Of a DNA stretch of 64,000 bases, positions 63,981 through 64,000 are shown piece after piece (the first letter of the stretch is position 1; every line of letters begins with the position of its first letter). Made by a program: the position numbers and the translations under genes. The DNA is from Rhodospirillaceae bacterium (GTDB lineage Bacteria > Pseudomonadota > Alphaproteobacteria > Rhodospirillales > Casp-alpha2), in contig NZAZ01000116.1 in the NCBI GenBank assembly GCA_002686255.1, forward strand, positions 58,167 through 122,166. Reading direction: 5' to 3'. The notes beneath the pieces were generated by a model that had not been told where the DNA came from, did not search any database, and saw only the letters and a program-made list of their open reading frames with translations.

Positions 63981-64000
63981 ATGGCGCGTTTTGATTTGAC
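63981..64000 (+). CDS. Start of a downstream gene (partial)
   Basis: AAAGGAG six bases or so upstream of an ATG gives MARFDL before the window ends. Good ribosome-binding site; only six codons visible, so product unknown. Probably co-transcribed with the radical SAM gene. Confidence 0.5.

Overview
The window is a high-GC alphaproteobacterial chromosome segment, most likely from the Rhodospirillales or a close relative. This assignment rests on gene families and gene order (hisB-DUF2628-hisH-hisA-hisF-hisE, Tim44-mltA, hemE next to a PEP-synthase regulator, mnmE-mnmG-rsmG-parA-parB, leuS-lptE-holA, dapC-ftsK-lolA, glnK-amtB) and not on a database search. Coding density is high. Many neighbouring genes overlap by 4 to 8 bases, so most of the window is organised as tight operons.

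Layout. 0-7 kb: LpoA-like lipoprotein (cut by the window edge), rsmI, yraN, a BON-domain lipoprotein, a SirB1/TPR protein, gshB and comM. The first four resemble the enterobacterial yraL-lpoA-yraN-yraP neighbourhood. 7-9.5 kb: a secreted RTX protein with a repeated acidic N-terminal half. 9.7-13.9 kb (minus): a histidine operon in which an XRE DNA-binding domain is fused in frame to HisB, preceded by three AT-rich palindromes. 14-20 kb (minus): Tim44-mltA-lutABC-smr-xre. 20-25 kb: fxsA and secB (plus), then dnaQ, coaE, aroE, maf and ppsR (minus).

25.0-25.4 kb is an AT-rich gene-free stretch between ppsR and hemE. In several alphaproteobacteria the chromosomal origin lies next to hemE, and genes here diverge from this gap, so it is my candidate oriC. 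To its right lie hemE-hemH-hemJ-rho, a minus-strand qor-ogt-DUF255 block, then a ferredoxin, mnmE, mnmG, rsmG, parA and parB. Two parS-like sites flank mnmG, next to the genes whose product binds them.

39.8-62.5 kb: holA, lptE, leuS, a DUF3576 lipoprotein, a ThiE-like protein, a PLP-binding protein, an L,D-transpeptidase, ribA, an OmpR-type regulator, lolA, ftsK, an aminotransferase, amtB-glnK, a ubiquinone-type hydroxylase, DUF971, a Trm112-like gene lacking a normal start codon, a CnoX-like thioredoxin, and a possible envelope module (kinase-like/methyltransferase fusion, a small YVDPGSGS protein, a membrane sulfatase-like enzyme). A tRNA-Gly(GCC) follows. Beyond it composition becomes more AT-rich and a shortened B12-binding radical SAM gene appears, possibly the edge of an acquired region.

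The most unusual items are the XRE-HisB fusion with its operator-like palindromes, the repeat-rich RTX protein, the origin/parS region, and several small duplications and inverted-repeat elements at gene ends. No CRISPR array, complete insertion sequence, prophage or rRNA gene was seen.
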